Assembly (NCBI GenBank): GCA_911728455.2
Contig: OU452225.1
Span: 14,544,731 to 14,608,730 of the forward strand
Source: Marthasterias glacialis
Lineage: Eukaryota > Echinodermata > Asteroidea > Forcipulatida > Asteriidae
Reading direction: 5' to 3'
DNA: 64,000 bases
In this document: one piece after another, positions 59,335-64,000 of the stretch
Numbering within the stretch: the first letter of the stretch is position 1
Layout: each line of letters begins with the position of its first letter
Translations under genes and position numbers: made by a program
Notes under the pieces: model-generated
Database searches by the model: none
The model's input: the letters and a program-made list of their open reading frames with translations, nothing else
Told to the model about the DNA's origin: nothing

Positions 59335-59918
59335 AGACCGATTGCGCGACCTACGTCACGTGACCCCTGTTGTGTATAAAATGTAAACACACACGTAATC
59401 CTCCATAGGAAAGGGTGGTACGGTACACGATGATTAATGCATTTAGCTTGAAATCTGTGAAAGATATTCCAGAGTTTGTACCAAAGACCTTCAAGTGACT
59501 GAATAAAGCCAGTAAGGACAGTTCCAGCAAGTCTTGAAAATTGTAAAAGTACCGTATAAATATGCACGATGTTTACATCGCACGACGGAACGTTAGGCCA
59601 GACGACCGCGATCACCACACACTTTTTAACACCAAAAATTTCAAAGTTTTGAAGCTGAAATCCTCCAAAGAAATTGCTTTCCAAAACTGTGTGATTCCTT
59701 TGCCTATTTGAACTTGTGCAAGACTAGGTGTAAATGCTCATTTTTCCAACGTTCTTTACCCTTTTTACCGTGATTTGGGCCTAATTACAAACAAAATAAC
59801 AAGCGGGTGGCTACATAGTCGCCGACGCCGGTAGTGCATTTACTCAAAATAAACCTCTTTTGTAGTAGAATAATGGGTCACGTGATGACTCGTCAACATT
59901 GGTCGCACAACCAGAATA
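59335..59918. mobile_element. Family E element, copy 1 of a tandem pair
   Basis: Starts TAGACCGATTGCGCGACC and runs through CAGTAAGGACAGTTCCAGCA and GACGCCGGTAGTGCATTTAC to GTCACGTGATGACTCG...ATTGGTCGCACAACC. Both termini are present, so this copy looks complete at about 580 bp. Confidence 0.6.
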
Positions 59919-61473
59919 ATTAAACGTATTGAAGAAACACGACGTCCTCCATAGGAAGACAAATGATGATTGATGCATTGTTTATTAGATGGATGCTTTT
60001 CGTTATCGAAACCTGTGACAACAAATATTCTAGAGTTTGTACCTGAGACCTTCGAGTGGCTGAATAATGCCTGTAAGGACAGTTCCAGCAAGTTTTGAAA
60101 ATTGTACAACAGGCACAGGGGAGGGAGATGATTCTACGGAGGGGGGGGGGGGGGCAGAAAATGAAACATCACCGTGTGGAGCAAGGCATTCGAGCGCGAA
60201 GCCTATACGGCGTGGGGTCCAGGCCTGCTTAAGGGCCCTGGGAAATTTTTGTAACACTTGATGCTTAATGCATCATAAGCCGCACTGCAACACCATTTGA
60301 GCAACAGATATTTTTAAATTTCAGCACCTTTCAAGGTTAAAGGGCCCATAAAGTGCATTTTTTTTTTTTTTTTTTTAATCAAATATCCATGCTTAAGGAT
60401 AATTTAACGAAAATGAAAAGCAACTTTGTGTACTGAAATTAATTTTTAATATACTATTTTTCTTTTCTTTTTTAGTGGGGGGGGGGGGGCTGCCCCACCA
60501 TATTTTCAGGGGGCCCATTGGCCTCCGACCTCCGGCCCCCGGTTCCTACGTGCATGTATATACAAGAAACGTAGGTATGTTCTCGATGCGGTGTAGTTGC
60601 ACGACGGAACGTTCAGGCCAGACCACGATCACACACTTACTTTTCAACCCAAGAATTTCACAGTTTTGAAGCTGAAATCATCCAAAGAAAAGGCTTTCTA
60701 AACCTGAGTGATTCCTTTGTCTATTTGAAATTCCGCGAGGCTTGGTATAATTTTATGCTCACTTTTCAAACGTTTATTACATACATTGATTTACACGTTA
60801 TTACATACATTGACTTACACGTTGACAAACAAAATCACCGGGTGGCTACATCGTCGTGAGACGCCGGTAGTGCATAACTAAAACATTTTTTTGTAGTAGA
60901 ATACTGGTATAGTTTATGAAACAGTAATGTGATAAAAATCGATATCACACACTGTGAAAGTATTATTTATTCTTACCAAAAGCCGACTGTCGGTGTGACT
61001 ATGTCGGTCACATCACGTAGTCTTTAAATTATAAATTTGACATTAGCTGAAATAACGTAGTTCCACCAGTGGCGTAAGGGGGAGGGGGCACGGGAAGGGG
61101 GACCAAGTGGATTTCAAATCTGGATTTTTAAGATTAAAAATTACCATAAAATGTTACATTTTATGAGCATTTATGTAGTCATTTCGATGTTTTTAAAAAT
61201 AATTTTTAAAATTACGTACACGCAGAATGTATTTTGTTTTTCCTCAACACGTCAGAAGAGCGCTGAAAAGGGGCTTGTTTAGGAAAAATACAATCGGAAA
61301 CAACCGTTTTAATTCGCCAAAAGTGCCCCCTAGGAAAAATGGTGCCCCCCCATGTGCCCCCCTCCATGTGCCCCCCAATGTGCCCCCCTAAAATGTTACC
61401 CTAGTTACGTAGCTGGGTAGTACCCCCTATAAGTCACGTGATGACATAAACAATGGTCGCGCAATCGGTCTAT
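59919..61473. mobile_element. Family E element, copy 2, with insertions
   Basis: Resumes with GACGTCCTCCATAGGAAG and CTGTAAGGACAGTTCCAGCA. It is broken by unrelated sequence (about 60105-60595, including two G-runs and a T-run) and again near 61065-61430, and ends GTCACGTGATGACATAAACA...GGTCGCGCAATCGGTCTA at 61473. Confidence 0.55.
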
Positions 61474-61558
61474 CGGTATCAGTATCATCACGCTGTGCCG
61501 TGGACTCGGTGTTGAGAGCCCTCCCTTAATAAATGACAGTGCGATACTTTGGATCAAC

Positions 61559-61868
61559 ATGGAATCAAATCGAATTGTTGTCGCGTACATCTGTTGTATC
61601 TTTCTGACTCTTACGTCCAAGCACGCTGCTGGTAACTCTCAGTGTGCGGCGACCATTGGAAAAATGGTGGAATGTCCCCCGTCTTGGATCCAGTGGAGAA
61701 ACAAATGCTACAAAGTCGTCAACGAGAAAGAAACATGGTCTGATGCCAAAAAGTCGTGCATCCAAATCGGCGGTGTAATGGTTGTGCCTCAAACGGATGA
61801 AGAAATGGCTGGTATTGGGAACATCGCATCTGAATACTGGATTGACTGCAATGATATTCAACAAGAAG
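61559..61868 (+). CDS. Secreted C-type lectin, first exon only
   Basis: The ATG at 61559 opens a hydrophobic signal peptide (VVAYICCIFLTLTS, residues 7-20). The beginning of a C-type lectin domain follows: CPPSWIQWRNKCYK (39-52), TWSDAKKSC (59-67), GGVMVVPQTDEE, and YWIDCNDIQQEG (93-104), with the usual WIxCND spacing. These animal domains usually bind sugars; calcium and sugar residues of the second half (EPN/QPD, WND) lie in a later exon, so specificity cannot be told. The exon ends GAAG|gtatag in phase 1. No following exon was found by eye before the window edge. The transcript runs divergently from DPYD, and its start lies 86 bases from the end of a DNA transposon. Confidence 0.85.
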
Positions 61869-62310
61869 GTATAGTGCATTATTTTGTTTTCTTCATAACT
61901 TCAGTTTGATTTCAACAAAATAAAAAATACAAAATAAATAAAAAAAAAAACAACAAACAAACAAAAACAAGTAAAACAAATAATAACGTTATAAATAAAT
62001 GGAATGAAATGTGAAAAAAAGTTGCTGTTTTATGATTATTTTAATGTCAGCAATTTTGAGAGGTTGGTTATGAATGAAAGTTGAGCTAACGACAGCAGTT
62101 TTGCCAACGCAGCCTGTACCGGTATGCAGAGTTGTTGACACGAGTCATGCGACTTGGAATCGACTGAGTCACTATTTTTGTCACTTGTGACTTGACTTGT
62201 AACTATCAGCATCATGCAAACAAATGCTTGTGACGTGACTTGGACTTGCAACAAAATGACGTTGCAAGTACAAGTCAAGGCACAAGTAATTTGAATGGGA
62301 AAAGCAAAAA

Positions 62311-62584
<274 letters not shown>

Positions 62585-62699
62585 CACAACTGTCAGTCAC
62601 AGGGGCGTATCTACAAACAATATGGCAGGTATGGCGCGTACCCTGGGAGCCAGTTGAAGGGGCCGCCACTAAGTGTGCACTTCACTGAATAGGTCAAAA

Positions 62700-64000
62700 C
62701 TCGTGCCCAAAACTGATTATCATAATTTGTACACACGCAACTTTTTGTTAATGTTATATTTTTGGTGTCATGCAATTAATATAATACTGTGTCATTATGA
62801 TTAGCTATCGCAACATGGGGGTTCCTTGCTTCAAGATTTGGGTAGACTTCATAAAGATGATCCTATTTAGCCTGGGAAGTGGAGGAATGCTTCATGAAAA
62901 TTGGCAGCAAGTCGGTTGGGAAAAATGACAATTTCGGGGGGTGTTCTCAACGACTCAACTACTAAAAATTGAAAAGAAAAAATTTAATGAAGTTCAGTTG
63001 CCAGAAAAAATATTTGGTTTGTTTCGTAGAAGCTGAGAGACTTTTACATATTTTTTTATTTTTTTGTTATATTTATAGCATTTAGCATTGGTTTCTATGT
63101 GAGTTTAATGTGGTGCATCCCTAAGAAGTAGTAATTTTTATGTAGTGCCACCATTTGTAAATTAAAATAATAAAGAGCTTGACTTGTATTTTTGAGCTGA
63201 TACTATGGAAAAGTCATCTAAATGTTGGGTGTCAGATGTTTGGACAGGGGCCTAACTTCAGTGCTTGCTTATAATACAGGATCTATTTTCAGTAGATACG
63301 CCGCTGGCCAGTCATTTTGAACTGACAAGTTGTCGGCCATTTTGAATCAAAATCTACCGGTGACCATCTTGGAAAACATAACAAAATAAAAGGGCCATCA
63401 TCTCATCTCTCTTTGAGAAAACCCGGACGGTCAACTTGTTTTTCTTTTTACCTGGCCCTATGAATATTGTACAGATAATTGTACCGATACTACTCTTATT
63501 TTAGAGAACTGATGCCAAAATCAAACTATGGTTATTATGAGAAATAAACTATATACATCGTGCGCACTCGCGATTTGAAGGTCCAATTAAGTTAAACTTT
63601 TTCACATTACGTTTTTGGGGCTAAATAAAAGGTTTGATATTAATAAAACACAATACTAACTCCTTTATGAGTTTGTTATGAGTTATTACCTGTTAATTTA
63701 TATCTTAAATTTGTATTGCTCATTTCGGTATGGCCTGGTGGCGCGCTTTCGTGACGTGGACCTAGGCATCAAATGACAATGCACACGCAGTGACAAAACA
63801 CATTCAGTGGTCATTTAGCTCTGGTAGTGCCTATGTTTCGCTACAGCATTCCAAATTCGTATGTCTTTTAGATCTGATGGGAGAGCAAACTGACACTACC
63901 TCTAGTAAAGTTGTTTTGGGCAAATTAAAAGCATTTTCCATGTAACAAAAGCCAAATACCAAGAGATTTTTTCAAAGAAAGTTCACGTGAATCAAGTTAC
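62700..64000. other. Intron or 3' flank of the lectin gene; no exon recognised
   Basis: No segment matching the second half of a C-type lectin domain was found on the plus strand by eye. AT-rich unique-looking sequence. Confidence 0.45.

Overview
This is eukaryotic, AT-rich, repeat-dense genomic DNA with long introns. Canonical GT-AG splice sites and animal-type protein sequences are visible throughout. The gene content and the style of repeats point to a marine deuterostome invertebrate, most likely an echinoderm. The repeats are Harbinger-like palindromic MITEs, tRNA-headed SINEs ending in (ATT)n, and CR1/L2-like LINE ends. The gene content includes a secreted C-type lectin with a WIDCND motif. 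The taxonomic placement is inference.

Layout. (1) 1-29,800, minus strand: an ATG4C/D-type autophagy cysteine protease. I could splice seven coding exons with matching intron phases (29636-28706, 12892-12809, 9885-9667, 7774-7588, 5270-5194, 4394-3558, 1868-1792). They give about 804 residues and include the catalytic Cys, Asp and His. The last exon or exons lie off the left edge. Its first intron is about 15.8 kb and is packed with repeats. It also holds a phase-compatible candidate alternative first exon at 20932-20797. (2) 29,780-36,239: spacer between the ATG4 promoter and the 3' end of the next gene, with a few MITEs and a SINE. (3) 36,240-58,779, minus strand: a complete dihydropyrimidine dehydrogenase (DPYD) gene of 16 coding exons, which sum exactly to 1,022 codons before the stop (human protein 1,025). 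(4) 59,335-61,473: a composite of two copies of a TIR transposon family. (5) 61,559-61,868, plus strand: first exon of a secreted C-type lectin, followed by an intron with a long (CAA)n/(CGA)n microsatellite. The rest of that gene was not found in the window.

The two complete or nearly complete genes are unrelated housekeeping functions. ATG4 primes and delipidates ATG8/LC3 in autophagy; DPYD catalyses the first and rate-limiting step of uracil/thymine breakdown. The ATG4 start region carries a TFEB-type CACGTG box next to ETS, CCAAT and YY1-like sites, which fits an autophagy gene.

The introns and spacers record several rounds of transposon-into-transposon insertion, with readable target duplications: CTG for one family, 6 bp for another, TTAA for two more. 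One family carries a large hairpin whose two arms change together between copies. The most unusual protein-level features are an ATG4 about 70% longer than the human paralogs, with a long N-terminal tail and a roughly 215-residue disordered insertion inside the protease fold, and the possible short isoform from the internal first exon.
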